Assembly: GCF_014193375.1 (NCBI RefSeq) | Contig: NZ_JACHZF010000016.1 | Location: forward strand, 47,225 to 111,224 | Direction: 5' to 3' | DNA length: 64,000 bases | Source: Halomonas campaniensis | GTDB taxonomy: Bacteria; Pseudomonadota; Gammaproteobacteria; Pseudomonadales; Halomonadaceae | In this document: positions 7,319 to 16,573 of the stretch, piece after piece | How positions within the stretch are numbered: position 1 is the stretch's first letter | Layout: each line of letters starts with the position of its first letter | Translations under genes and position numbers: made by a program | The notes under the pieces: generated by a model | Databases searched by the model: none | What the model saw: only the letters and a program-made list of their open reading frames with translations | What the model was told of the DNA's origin: nothing

Positions 7319-10300
7319 GTCCCCCGTCGATACCTTACGCCGCCGCCTGCTCAAGGGCGCCGTCGCCGCCGGCGGTGCCGCCACCTTCGTCGCCGGCTAC
7401 TCCGACCCCCTGGCCAAGATGGCCAAGGGCGTCACCGGCAGCGCCGGCGAGAAGCCGAAGGACCGCATCCACGGCAACTCCCTGGCCCCGGAGTACCGGG
7501 TCGACCTCGACACCGGCGAGCTGACCCTCAACCCGGACCAGCGCACCGCCTTCACCATCTGCTACGGCTGCACCACCCAGTGCGGCGTGCGGGTGCGCGT
7601 CGACAACGAGAGCGACCGGGTGCTGCGCGTCTCCGGCAACCCCTACCACCCGCTCTCCGCGGACGACCACCTGCCCATGCGCACCCCGGTGGCCGAGGCG
7701 CTGCGCCACGTCAGCGCCTTCGGCGGCCAGGGCCAGGTCAACCGCTCCACCGCCTGCGCCCGCGGCAACGCCATGATGAGCCAGCTGGAGAGCCCCTTCC
7801 GCATCGACCACTGCCTCAAGCGGGTGGGCGGGCGCGGCGAGCGCCAGTGGCAGAAGATCTCCTTCGAGCAGCTGATCGAGGAGATCTGCGAGGGCGGCGA
7901 CCTGTTCGGCGAGGGCCACGTGGACGGCCTGCGCGCCATCCACGACCACGACACCCCGATCGACCCGGAGAACCCGGAGTACGGCCCCAGGGCCAACCAG
8001 CTGATGGTGATGGAGGCCACCGACTACGGCCGCTCCGACCTGCTCAAGCGCTTCACCCTCAATGCCTTCGCCACCCGCAATTACGGCCACCACGGCGCCT
8101 ACTGCGGCCTGGCCTTCCGCATGGGCTCCGGGGCGGTGATGAATGACCTGGGCGCCAACGCCCACGTCAAGCCGGACATCCAGAACGCCCGCTTCATCAT
8201 GTACATCGGCTGCGCGCCGAGCCAGGCCGGCAACCCCTTCAAGCGCCAGGGCCGACTGATCGCCCAGGCCCGAGCTGCCGGCACCCTGGAGTACGTGGTG
8301 GTGGACCCGGCACTGAACGCCTCCACCTCCCACGCCGCCGGGCACAACCGCTGGGTGCCCATCCGCCCCGGCACCGACAGCGCCTTCGCCATGGCCATCA
8401 TCCGCTGGCTGCTCGACAACCAGGGCTACGCCAGGGAGTTCCTGGAGCTGCCGGGCAAGGCCGCCGCGGGCGCCGCCGGCGAGGCCACCCACTCCAACGC
8501 CACCCACCTGGTGATCGACACCGAGGACCACCCGCGCCGCGGCCACTTCCTGCGCGCCAGCGACCTGGGCCTGGCCGAGGCCGACAGCGACGACGACGCC
8601 CCCCTGGTGGTGGTCGACGGCGAGCTCGTCCACGGCGAGGAGGCGATGGCCGCCGAGCTCTTCGTCGACCGCGAGGTCGAACTCGCCGGTACGTCGGAAG
8701 GGCCTGGCGCCACCGTGCGGGTGAAGAGCAGCATGACCCTGCTGCGGGAGTCGGCCCACGAGTTTGATCTGGCCGAGTACGCGGAGCACTGCGGCATCCC
8801 CGAGGCCACCATCGTCGAGCTGGCCAGCCGCTACGCCAGCCATGGCCGCCGCGCCGTGGTCAACTGCCACGGCGGCATGATGTCCGGCAACGGCTTCTAT
8901 TCCGCCTTCGCCGTGCAGATGCTCAACCTGCTGGCCGGCAACTACAACATGAAGGGCGGCAGCGCCGTGGGCGGTGGTACCTTCAGCGGTACCGGCGCCG
9001 GCCCGCGCTACGACCTGGCCAACTTCCCCGGCAAGCGCGGCCCCCAGGGGGTCTTCCTCTCCCGCTCGCGCTTCCCCTACGAGAAGTCCTCGGAGTACCG
9101 CCGCAAGGTGGAGGCCGGCGAGAACCCCTACCCGGCCCGGGCGCCGTGGCGCTCCTTCGCCCCGCCCACCCTCACCGAGCACCTGCCCTCGGCGCTGGAC
9201 GGCTACCCCTACCCGATCAAGGCGGTGATCGGCTGCATGGCCAACCCCATCTACGGCCAGGCCGGGCTCGAGGCGATGATCGCCGACAAGCTCAAGGACC
9301 CGAAGCGCCTGGGGCTCTTCGTTGCCGTGGACGGCTTCATCAACGAGACCAACCGCTACGCCGACTACATTGTGCCCGACTCGGTGATGTACGAGGTGTG
9401 GGGCTTCACCGGCGCCTGGAAGGGCGCGCTGGGCAAGCTGACCACCGCCTGCTGGCCGGTGGTGGAGCCGCGCCAGCAGAAGACCGCCGAGGGCGAGCCG
9501 GTCTCCATGGACAGCTTCTTCATCGCCGTGGCCAGGCGCCTGGGCCTCGCCGGCTTCGGCGACGAGGCGATCCCCGACGCCGACGGCCACCTGCACCCGC
9601 TCAACCGCGCCGAGGACTACTACCTGCGCGCCGCGGCCAACATCGCCTTCCAGGACGAGCCGCTGCCGGAGGCCGACGAGAGCGACATCGCCCACGGCGG
9701 CATCGCCCCGCTGCTGCCGCGGCTCGAGCGCACCCTCAAGGCCGATGAGCGCGGCCGGGTGGCCTACCTCTACGCCCGCGGCGGGCGCTTCCAGGACGCC
9801 AGCGACCACTTCCGCGGCGAGCGGCTGACCAACGCCTGGCGGCGCACGCTGTGCGTCTACAACGAGGTGGTGGGCACCAGCATCGACACCATGACCGGCA
9901 AGCCCAACCGCGGCGTACCCGGCCACAGCCTGCCGCTGCTGGCCAACAAGCAGACCATGCGCGAGGTGTTCCCCGAGGAGGAGTGGCCGCTGCTGGCCTT
10001 CTCGTTCAAGTCCAACCTGATGAACTCCTACGCCATCGGCAACGAGCGGCTGCGCATGATCAAGCCCTACAACCCGGTGCAGATGCACCGCCAGGACTCC
10101 GAGCGCTACGGCATTGCCCATGGCGACACCATCCGCATCGAGAGCCCCGGCGGCAGCGTGGTGGGCCTGGCGCTGGTCAGCGAGAGCGTGATGCCCGGCT
10201 CGCTGGGCATCGAGCACGGCTACGGCCACCGGGACCTCGGCGCCACGCCCCATGTGATCGACGGGGAATCCCAGCCGGACATGCCCTGGCTGCGCGCCGG

Positions 10301-10421
10301 CATCAACATCAACGACCTGGGCTTCCGGGACCCGACCCGCAACGTGGACGGCACCTGGCTCGAGCCCATCAGCGGCGCCAGCGTGCGCCAGGGGCTTCCG
10401 GTGAGGGTCCGCAAGGCCTGA
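7311..10421 (+). CDS. ttrA: Tetrathionate reductase catalytic subunit TtrA (molybdopterin oxidoreductase)
   Basis: A 1036-residue DMSO-reductase-family enzyme. A twin-arginine signal (RRRLLKGAVAAGG) is at the N-terminus. A [4Fe-4S] site is formed by C84, C87, C91 and C149, and the segment HHGAYCGLAFRMG holds a candidate molybdenum-ligand cysteine. The length is close to TtrA of enteric bacteria and the order ttrB-ttrC-ttrA is the same. It reduces tetrathionate to thiosulfate in anaerobic respiration. The related SrdA and ArrA types cannot be excluded without alignment. AAGGAG precedes the start. No ttrS/ttrR or Mo-cofactor genes are adjacent. Confidence 0.82.
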   Translation: MAKSPVDTLRRRLLKGAVAAGGAATFVAGYSDPLAKMAKGVTGSAGEKPKDRIHGNSLAPEYRVDLDTGELTLNPDQRTAFTICYGCTTQCGVRVRVDNESDRVLRVSGNPYHPLSADDHLPMRTPVAEALRHVSAFGGQGQVNRSTACARGNAMMSQLESPFRIDHCLKRVGGRGERQWQKISFEQLIEEICEGGDLFGEGHVDGLRAIHDHDTPIDPENPEYGPRANQLMVMEATDYGRSDLLKRFTLNAFATRNYGHHGAYCGLAFRMGSGAVMNDLGANAHVKPDIQNARFIMYIGCAPSQAGNPFKRQGRLIAQARAAGTLEYVVVDPALNASTSHAAGHNRWVPIRPGTDSAFAMAIIRWLLDNQGYAREFLELPGKAAAGAAGEATHSNATHLVIDTEDHPRRGHFLRASDLGLAEADSDDDAPLVVVDGELVHGEEAMAAELFVDREVELAGTSEGPGATVRVKSSMTLLRESAHEFDLAEYAEHCGIPEATIVELASRYASHGRRAVVNCHGGMMSGNGFYSAFAVQMLNLLAGNYNMKGGSAVGGGTFSGTGAGPRYDLANFPGKRGPQGVFLSRSRFPYEKSSEYRRKVEAGENPYPARAPWRSFAPPTLTEHLPSALDGYPYPIKAVIGCMANPIYGQAGLEAMIADKLKDPKRLGLFVAVDGFINETNRYADYIVPDSVMYEVWGFTGAWKGALGKLTTACWPVVEPRQQKTAEGEPVSMDSFFIAVARRLGLAGFGDEAIPDADGHLHPLNRAEDYYLRAAANIAFQDEPLPEADESDIAHGGIAPLLPRLERTLKADERGRVAYLYARGGRFQDASDHFRGERLTNAWRRTLCVYNEVVGTSIDTMTGKPNRGVPGHSLPLLANKQTMREVFPEEEWPLLAFSFKSNLMNSYAIGNERLRMIKPYNPVQMHRQDSERYGIAHGDTIRIESPGGSVVGLALVSESVMPGSLGIEHGYGHRDLGATPHVIDGESQPDMPWLRAGININDLGFRDPTRNVDGTWLEPISGASVRQGLPVRVRKA

Positions 10422-10459
10422 GCCAGCCGCGCCCGAGCCAACCACTGAAAGGCAGAGCA

Positions 10460-10483
10460 CCCCCGCCGGGAAATCGGCGGGGG
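10460..10483. terminator. Hairpin between convergent ttrA and ilvD
   Basis: CCCCCGCCG (10460-10468) pairs with CGGCGGGGG (10475-10483) over a 6-nt loop. It lies between two convergent genes, 39 bp after ttrA and 36 bp after ilvD. No clear T-tract follows on either side, so it may act as a weak bidirectional terminator. Confidence 0.55.
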
Positions 10484-10518
10484 CGCTGTCGTTGGCGACC
10501 CTGTCAGCCTCGGGGAGC

Positions 10519-12207
10519 TCAGTCGAAGGCGTCGGTGACCGCACCCGTCGATGCGGAACTCACCGTCCTGGCGTACTTGGCCAGCACCCCGCGGGTGTAG
10601 CGCGGTGCCGGCTGCTGCCAGGCGGCGCGGCGGCGCATCAGCTCCTCGTCGGAGAGGTCGACATCGATGGTATCGGCCTCGGCGTCGATGGTGATCACAT
10701 CGCCATCCTCCACCAGCGCCAGGGGGCCGCCGTCGAAGGCCTCCGGCGTCACGTGGCCCACCACGAAGCCGTGGCTGCCGCCGGAGAAGCGCCCGTCGGT
10801 TATCAGCGCCACCTCGCTGCCGAGCCCGCGGCCCATGATCGCCGAGGTGGGCGTGAGCATCTCGCGCATGCCGGGCCCGCCCCTTGGCCCCTCGTAGCGG
10901 ATCACCACCACGTCGCCTGCCACCACGGTGCCGTCGTTGATGCGCGCCTGGGCCTCCTCCTCGGAGCCGAACACCCGGGCGGTGCCGGAGAAGCGCGTGC
11001 CCTCCTTGCCGGTGATCTTGGCCACCGCCCCCTCGGGGGCCAGGTTGCCGTGGAGGATGCGCAGGTGGCTCTCGGCCTTCACCGGGCGATCCAGCGCCGC
11101 GATGATCTGCTGGTCGTCGGGATAGGGGGCGACGCTCGCCAGGTTCTCGGCCAGGGTCTTCCCGGTCACCGTCAGGCAGTCGCCGTGCAGCAGGCCGGCG
11201 TCGAGCAGCGTCTTCATCAGCGGCTGGATGCCGCCGATGGCCACCAGCTCGCTCATCATGTAGTGGCCGCTGGGGCGCAGGTCGGCCACCACCGGCACGC
11301 TCCGGCCGATGCGGGTGAAGTCCTCGAGGGTCAGGTCCACGCCGATGGTGCGGGCCATGCCGATCAGGTGCAGCACCGCGTTGGTGGAGCCGCCCAGGGC
11401 GATCACCACGGTGATGGCGTTCTCGAAGGCCTCCCGGGTCATGATGTCGGAGGGCTTGAGGTCGCGTTCGAGCAGGTCGAGCACCGCCGCGCCCGCCGCC
11501 TCGCAGTCCTCGCGCTTGTCCCTGGAGACGGCGTTCTGCGCCGAGCTGCCCGGCAGGCTCATGCCCAGCGCCTCGATGGCCGAGGCCATGGTGTTGGCGG
11601 TGTACATGCCGCCGCAGGAGCCCGGCCCGGGGATCGCCGTCTCCTCGATCTGCTTGAGCTCGATCAGGTCGATGTCGCCGCGGCTGTGGGCGCCCATCGC
11701 CTCGAACACCGAGACGATGTCGGTGTGGCCCTTGCCGGGCAGGATGGTGCCGCCGTAGACGAAGACGCTGGGCCGGTCGAGCCGCGCCAGGCCCATCAGG
11801 CAGCCCGGCATGTTCTTGTCGCAGCCGCCGATGGCCACCAGGCCGTCGAAGCCCTCGCAGCCGGCCACCGTCTCGATGGAGTCGGCGATCACCTCCCGCG
11901 AGACCAGCGAGTACTTCATCCCCTCGGTGCCGTTGGCGATGCCGTCGGAGATGGTGATGGTGTTGAAGATCACCCCCTTGCCGCCGGCGGCGTCCGCACC
12001 GTCGCTGGCATGGCGCGCGAGCTCGTCGATATGGCTGTTGCAGGGGGTGAGGTTGCTCCAGGTGGAGGCAATGCCGACCTGGGGCTTCACGAAGTCCTCG
12101 TCGGTGAAGCCCACCGCGCGCAGCATGGCGCGGCTGGCCGCCTTGCCGGGGCCATCGACCACCGTGGCGGAGTGACGGCGGCGGGGATCCTTCGGGGTAT
12201 CGCTCAT
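10519..12207 (-). CDS. ilvD: Dihydroxy-acid dehydratase IlvD
   Basis: A 562-residue enzyme of the IlvD/Edd family, dehydrating 2,3-dihydroxy acids to 2-keto acids in valine, isoleucine and pantothenate synthesis. Iron-sulfur cysteines are visible in [10 protein letters not shown] and GCDKNMPGC, and the C-terminal region with [11 protein letters not shown] is typical. The length fits IlvD rather than the about 600-residue Edd, and [17 protein letters not shown] is an IlvD-type stretch. It stands alone here, away from other ilv genes. The 12208-12336 region separates it from the divergent antitoxin-like gene; no attenuator was seen. Confidence 0.93.
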   Translation of the reverse strand: MSDTPKDPRRRHSATVVDGPGKAASRAMLRAVGFTDEDFVKPQVGIASTWSNLTPCNSHIDELARHASDGADAAGGKGVIFNTITISDGIANGTEGMKYSLVSREVIADSIETVAGCEGFDGLVAIGGCDKNMPGCLMGLARLDRPSVFVYGGTILPGKGHTDIVSVFEAMGAHSRGDIDLIELKQIEETAIPGPGSCGGMYTANTMASAIEALGMSLPGSSAQNAVSRDKREDCEAAGAAVLDLLERDLKPSDIMTREAFENAITVVIALGGSTNAVLHLIGMARTIGVDLTLEDFTRIGRSVPVVADLRPSGHYMMSELVAIGGIQPLMKTLLDAGLLHGDCLTVTGKTLAENLASVAPYPDDQQIIAALDRPVKAESHLRILHGNLAPEGAVAKITGKEGTRFSGTARVFGSEEEAQARINDGTVVAGDVVVIRYEGPRGGPGMREMLTPTSAIMGRGLGSEVALITDGRFSGGSHGFVVGHVTPEAFDGGPLALVEDGDVITIDAEADTIDVDLSDEELMRRRAAWQQPAPRYTRGVLAKYARTVSSASTGAVTDAFD

Positions 12208-12336
12208 GGCAGGGCTCCTGTGAAGATGGCGAGACCCTCAGAGGGTGGACCGCAACTCATGTGGCTGTCCATATCGCCAGCGAGCTCATTCATCGCTGCG
12301 CTAGACTGTATCGAGCACCGCAAGATGGGAAACATC

Positions 12337-12699
12337 ATGTCACCTGCTCTTCGCCCACCAGAATCCGAACACGACTACGACGCCCTGGTCGCAGGGCTCG
12401 ATGAGCTGCTGGAGCTGGTCGGAGACGACGAGGAGCACCCCCTGGCGAGCCTCGCCTCCCACATGGGTGACCTCATCGAGGAATATGACGATGCCCATCG
12501 CCCGATGCCTGAGGTGAGGGGGGCCGACATGCTCCGCCACCTGATGCAGTGGCACGGCCTCGACCAGTCGAGCCTGCCGGAAGTCGGCACCCAATCGGTG
12601 ATCTCGGAGATCCTGAACGGCAAGCGACGCCTGAACGTTCGCCAGATCAAGGCCCTGACCCAGCGCTTCGGGCTACCCGCCGACCTCTTTCTCGACTGA
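12337..12699 (+). CDS. HigA-like antitoxin / HTH protein (COG5499 type)
   Basis: A 120-residue protein with an acidic N-terminal half (DYDALVAGLDELLELVGDDE) and a C-terminal helix-turn-helix (IKALTQRFGLPADLFLD). This is the architecture of the larger HigA-family antitoxins. Two in-frame ATGs exist (12325 and 12337). The second is preferred because a TAGACT -10-like element at 12302-12307 would put the transcript start almost on the first. The cognate HigB-like toxin gene normally lies immediately upstream, but there is none here: the upstream neighbour is ilvD, divergently oriented. It is probably an orphan antitoxin or a regulator. Confidence 0.72.
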   Translation: MSPALRPPESEHDYDALVAGLDELLELVGDDEEHPLASLASHMGDLIEEYDDAHRPMPEVRGADMLRHLMQWHGLDQSSLPEVGTQSVISEILNGKRRLNVRQIKALTQRFGLPADLFLD

Positions 12700-12765
12700 G
12701 GGAGCCCCCCTCTTCCCCGAAAGCAAAGCCCACCGCAAGCAACGCGGGCATGGCGACTGCTTCGC

Positions 12766-13461
12766 TCAGCGCGGCACCACGGCGTCGTGGAAGGCGCGCT
12801 CCTTCACCACCGTCTCGCGGAAACACTCGGCCATGCGGGTGAAGGCGGCGTCATCGAGCGCCTCGGCCTCCTCGTCCAGGCGGCGGCGCAGCCAGGCCAC
12901 GAAGTCCTGGAAGGCGGGGTTGTCGTGCAGGTCGATCCACTCCCCCACCAGCGGATGCAGCCCCTCGCCGCGAGTGATCCTCAGCGCCCACTCCAGGTAG
13001 ATCCACTCGGTGACCACCAGCGCGGCGAGGATCTCGGCGTAGCCGCCGGCGCTTCCGGTTTCGCGCAGCAGCGCCTGGAAGGCCCGGGTCTCGGGCAGGT
13101 AGTCCGGCGCCTCGCGCTGGGCGGCGGGCACCGCGAAGGCCTCGAAGGTGCGCTGGAAGGTGCTGTTCTCGTCGCTGATCAGCATGCCCATGAACTGCCC
13201 CAGCACCACCCGGTCCGCCATGCCCGGCGCGCGGCCGATGGCGAAGCCGATCAGCGCGGTGAAGGGGTCCACGAAGCCATAGTCCTGCACCATGTAGACG
13301 GCGAAGTCGTCACCGGCGAGGCGCCCCTCGGCCATGGCGTCGAAGAGCGGATGGTTCACGGTGGCGGACCAGTCGGGCTCGCTGATCTCGCGCAGCCAGT
13401 CGGTGAGGCGCGGTGCGTCCTGCTGCGCGGCCCAGGCGTGCCAGTCGGCGCGGGTGGTCAT
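12766..13461 (-). CDS. tenA: TenA-family aminopyrimidine salvage protein (no catalytic Cys seen)
   Basis: A 231-residue all-helical TenA/thiaminase-II family protein. The family hydrolyses aminopyrimidine breakdown products of thiamin to give HMP for thiamin resynthesis. The helix that in Bacillus TenA carries the nucleophile Cys (consensus around LPCYW) reads VVTEWIYLEW here. The Cys is absent and glutamates are present, as in the TenA_E subgroup. The gene overlaps the upstream SSS transporter by 4 nt and is therefore in the operon controlled by the TPP riboswitch at 14864-14960, which independently supports a role in thiamin metabolism. Confidence 0.85.
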   Translation of the reverse strand: MTTRADWHAWAAQQDAPRLTDWLREISEPDWSATVNHPLFDAMAEGRLAGDDFAVYMVQDYGFVDPFTALIGFAIGRAPGMADRVVLGQFMGMLISDENSTFQRTFEAFAVPAAQREAPDYLPETRAFQALLRETGSAGGYAEILAALVVTEWIYLEWALRITRGEGLHPLVGEWIDLHDNPAFQDFVAWLRRRLDEEAEALDDAAFTRMAECFRETVVKERAFHDAVVPR

Positions 13462-14864
13462 CGGGCGTCTCCTTCGAATATCGGTTGGAACCTCGCCCCC
13501 GGACGCAGCCAGGCGACCAGCAGGCTGACAAGCGCGGAGGCAACCAGCGCCCCCAGGAAGGGCGGCAGCGTCGGGATGCTGTCCGGGAAGGTGGCGGCCA
13601 GCACCCCGGCGGGGAGGCTTCCCAGGGTGACCCAGCCCGGCAGCACCGCGCCAAGCAGCCCCGCCACGCCGCCGGCCACGGCGGCGAGCGGCGACATGCG
13701 CCGCCACAGGCCCAGCAGCACCGGCACCACGATGGCGGCACACAGCAGGTCGGCGATCAGGAACAGCCGCAGCACCGAGAAGCCCTGCAGGGCCACCCAC
13801 ACCACCGGCACCATCAGCGCCACCGTGACCAGGCGCGCCGCCCGCACCGAGAGGCCGCGTCGGCCGGAGCTCGCCACCGCCATGGAGGCGATGGCGTTCT
13901 GCAGGGTATCCACGCTGGAGGCCACCAGAGTGACCGCCAGCACCAGGGCCGGCAGGCCCAGCCAGGCCGGCGCGGCGGAGAGCAGCGCGAAGAAGGGAAT
14001 CGGTGGCTCGCCCAGCGGCAGCGCCTGCATGGCCGCCAGCATGCCCAGCCCGCCGATGGCCATCACCACCAGCAGGCTGCTGGTGGCGCCCAGCAGCGCC
14101 CCGCGGCCCAGGGCGCGGTCGTCCTCGGCGGCCCAGATGCGCTGCCAGTAGCCCTGGTGGAAGAGGTTGGCCGCGGTGACGGCGATCACCAGGGTCAGCG
14201 CCACGGAGAGCGCGCTGCCGGCGGGGATCGAAGGCATCACCGCCCCGGCCGGCATGGGCGGCAGCCACCACCAGGCCACGCCGCCCACCAGCATCAGCAG
14301 GGCCAGCAGCAGCCAGGCCTGCCAGCGGTCGGTGGCGAGGCTCGCCCGCAGCCCGCCCAGGGTGGTGTAGACCAGGGTGACCACCGCCACGCCGAGGATC
14401 ACCAGCGCCGGCGGCACGTCCGAGAGCAGCGCGGCGATGGCGCCGATGGCGGTGAGCTCGGCGGCCAGGAAGATCGCCATGTAGGCCACCGAGACGAAGG
14501 AGACCCAGCGCCGCACCCCGGCGCCGTAGCAGGCCTCGGCGAACTCGCCGATGCTGCGCCCCTCCGGCAGGTGGCGGCGGATCGCCGGGCCGTACAGCCC
14601 CAGCACGATGAAGGGCAGCGACGAGCCGATGGCGTAACCGGCCAGCGCCACCGGCCCCACGAAGGCGCCGATCTCCGGCGGCGCGAAGAGGATCCAGGCC
14701 CCCATGCTGGAGGCCAGGAACGACAGGCCGATGGCCTGGGCGCCCTGGGAGTTGCGGGCGGTCACGTAGTCATCGAGGGGGCCGTCGGCCCGGCGGGCCC
14801 GCAGGCCCAGGAAAGCAAAACACAGCAGCGCCGCGCCGAGCACGGCAGACGTCAGGTAGGGCAT
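13458..14864 (-). CDS. SSS-family transporter, predicted thiamin-precursor uptake (ThiV-like)
   Basis: A 468-residue sodium:solute symporter (PanF/PutP superfamily) with about 13 membrane helices. SGGR-type details of proline carriers are absent, so the substrate cannot be read from sequence alone. Control by a TPP riboswitch and a 4-nt overlap with tenA point to uptake of a thiamin precursor such as HMP or an aminopyrimidine. SSS members in THI-regulated tenA operons have been called ThiV in comparative genomics (from memory). The start codon at 14864 follows GGAGGAA, which is itself part of the riboswitch 3' end. Confidence 0.85.
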   Translation of the reverse strand: MPYLTSAVLGAALLCFAFLGLRARRADGPLDDYVTARNSQGAQAIGLSFLASSMGAWILFAPPEIGAFVGPVALAGYAIGSSLPFIVLGLYGPAIRRHLPEGRSIGEFAEACYGAGVRRWVSFVSVAYMAIFLAAELTAIGAIAALLSDVPPALVILGVAVVTLVYTTLGGLRASLATDRWQAWLLLALLMLVGGVAWWWLPPMPAGAVMPSIPAGSALSVALTLVIAVTAANLFHQGYWQRIWAAEDDRALGRGALLGATSSLLVVMAIGGLGMLAAMQALPLGEPPIPFFALLSAAPAWLGLPALVLAVTLVASSVDTLQNAIASMAVASSGRRGLSVRAARLVTVALMVPVVWVALQGFSVLRLFLIADLLCAAIVVPVLLGLWRRMSPLAAVAGGVAGLLGAVLPGWVTLGSLPAGVLAATFPDSIPTLPPFLGALVASALVSLLVAWLRPGARFQPIFEGDAR

Positions 14865-14960
14865 GTCGCACTTCCTCCGCCGGTGTGAACCGGATCAGGT
14901 TCCAGGGTCGGCGCGTGGCCCTCTCAGCCCCCGCGGATGCGGCGGGACTCCCCTGGCGAC
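14864..14960 (-). ncRNA. TPP riboswitch (THI element)
   Basis: The minus strand from 14960 shows the conserved TPP aptamer blocks in order: P1 strand TGTCGC, then GGGGAGTCC, GGCTGAGAGGGCC, GACCCTGGAACCTGATCCGG, and finally CACCGGCGGAGGAAG. The P1 partner GCGACA ends at the A of the ATG start codon at 14864. The aptamer therefore contains the Shine-Dalgarno (GGAGGAA) and touches the start codon. Ligand binding should block translation of the SSS transporter and the coupled tenA gene. No separate expression platform is needed. Confidence 0.95.
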
Positions 14961-15081
14961 AAGTGGATGAATTGTGGGATCCCGGCTCAAGTCGCCGACT
15001 CGGCGGCCGATAATCCGAGGATCGAGGGGCATCATAGCGTCGCCCCGTCCCGTCGACCACCCCCGAGCCGGACACCAGCCC

Positions 15082-15756
15082 ATGCCGTTCAACGAAGCCA
15101 AGGAACACGCCCCGGGTCGCCTGCACGCGATCTTCGCCGAGCCCTATACCGCCTTCGACAACCTGGTGACGGAGCGCCTGCTCCACCTGCGGGTGGCCGT
15201 CCAGGCCCTGATCGGCGCTCCCCTGGCAGAGGGCAGGCTGGTGCTGCGGGTGATTCACGGCTGGGAGAACGGCGGCTTCGAGCCCGTGGACCTCAAGCAC
15301 AGCGACCATCGGCTGGGCTCGCTTTCGGACCTGCGGCGAGTCGCCGAGGCCTACCGCCACGCCTTCGAGCACCAGCAGCCCCTGCCCCGCGACGGCGCCT
15401 CGCTGCTCGCCGAACCGCTGGCCCGGGCCATCGCCGCCGCCGAGGCAGGAGGCCAGGCGCTGGACGACGAGACCCGCACCATCCCCGCCCGCTGGCCCGC
15501 CTTCACCCGGGGCCTGACCCTCTATACCTTCTTCAAGGTCTACCACCGCCTCACCTACGGCGAGGACGACCCCTACCGCGCCATCCACTGCCAGACGCCG
15601 GAAGGCGCCCGCGAGATCCACGAGTTCCACCTGGAGGAAGGCGAGTTCGCCGTCGCCTCACCCGCCGAGGGCGAGAGCGGCGACAGCGTGCTGCTGCTGC
15701 ACGAGAGCCAGCTGATGCCGGTGCTTAAGTTGCTGGAAGATAGCGGCGACGGTTAA
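15082..15756 (+). CDS. Uncharacterised 224-residue protein
   Basis: A soluble, acidic protein of 224 residues with no signal peptide or membrane segment. It is not recognised. The sequence has conserved-looking stretches (VLRVIHGWENGGFEP; TLYTFFKVYHRLTYGEDDPY), suggesting a real globular domain. Start 15082 (MPFNEAKEH) is chosen because the longer frame extends back into the riboswitch promoter region. It is divergent from the thiamin operon, and its 3' end overlaps the convergent HNH gene by 4 nt. No function can be given. Confidence 0.65.
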   Translation: MPFNEAKEHAPGRLHAIFAEPYTAFDNLVTERLLHLRVAVQALIGAPLAEGRLVLRVIHGWENGGFEPVDLKHSDHRLGSLSDLRRVAEAYRHAFEHQQPLPRDGASLLAEPLARAIAAAEAGGQALDDETRTIPARWPAFTRGLTLYTFFKVYHRLTYGEDDPYRAIHCQTPEGAREIHEFHLEEGEFAVASPAEGESGDSVLLLHESQLMPVLKLLEDSGDG

Positions 15757-16511
15757 CGCCGGAAACATTCGCGGTAGTGCCAGGCAAGGTACTCGCGATT
15801 CGGAAAATTCAGTTCGCTTAGGCTTAGGCGCTGGCCGTCGAGATCATGAAGCTGCGACTTTAGCTGGCCATTGGGTGCCACATCGGCCAACTCATGCGAG
15901 ATGCGAATCCGATCCCGGTCATCGATCGCCAACAGCCCTTTATCGAAGGCACGATCATGCAGCGCATTGAGGCAGAGACCGTTGGCAGGGTCGAGCCGGG
16001 CCTCTGGGCGTGCTTGCCAGGGCACGATGTGGCTGGCGATCAGCAAGTCTTCATGACGAAGCCCTGTGATGACGCAGCGTGTGTCGTAGCGAACCATCAC
16101 CGCCTTGCGGAATAATGACTGCCCGACTCGCCGCTTCTGCCAGACCACTGCATCATGACCGGTGAAGTCGGTGGCTTCTTCGTCTTGCTCACCCCTTTCA
16201 TCCAGCATCGACCATGCCGACTCACACTCTTGCGCCACAACTTCTGGCTCATCGATGAAGCGCTGCCAAAGCAACCGATCTCGACGGGACGCTCCATACA
16301 GCCCCTTTTTGCCCAGCGCCAACACTTCCGGGTCGAGGCTTGCATAGTTGGAAAGCTTCATGGCCACCGAATTGGCAGACCGCCCCATATGCTTGGCAAG
16401 ACGGATGACTTCCGGCCGATGCCTGTGCAGTTGGCCGAATGTCAGGCGGCAATAGAGAGCAAGCGCCTGCAAGCGATCCTGATCGGTCCACACCTTTCTT
16501 TCGGCTGCCAT
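15753..16511 (-). CDS. HNH endonuclease
   Basis: A 252-residue protein with a C-terminal HNH nuclease domain: CVITG, then ASHIVPW with the first His, then DPANGLCLNALHDRAFDKG with the central Asn and final His. The N-terminal half is helical and resembles the DNA-associated part of orphan HNH proteins. AGGAGG precedes the start. Base composition is visibly less GC-rich than the flanking metabolic genes, suggesting transfer. It may be a restriction or mobile-element nuclease; it lies 750 bp from a large PLD-helicase gene on the same strand, with an AhpD-like gene between them. Confidence 0.8.
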   Translation of the reverse strand: MAAERKVWTDQDRLQALALYCRLTFGQLHRHRPEVIRLAKHMGRSANSVAMKLSNYASLDPEVLALGKKGLYGASRRDRLLWQRFIDEPEVVAQECESAWSMLDERGEQDEEATDFTGHDAVVWQKRRVGQSLFRKAVMVRYDTRCVITGLRHEDLLIASHIVPWQARPEARLDPANGLCLNALHDRAFDKGLLAIDDRDRIRISHELADVAPNGQLKSQLHDLDGQRLSLSELNFPNREYLAWHYRECFRR

Positions 16512-16573
16512 ATCGCCTCCTGCTTGCGCCTAACCCGAGCCTACGCTCGAGCGGTCACAGAGACCAACACGCC

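Noticed and set aside
5362..10421. Respiratory arsenate or polysulfide reductase
   Set aside because: The order B-C-A with a TtrA-length catalytic subunit and a separate four-cluster ferredoxin fits tetrathionate reductase best, though not decisively.
7335..10544. Very long open frame antisense to ttrA
   Set aside because: High GC codon bias opens the opposite frame; the translation is Gly/Ala/Val/His-rich without motifs, while ttrA has clear cofactor motifs.
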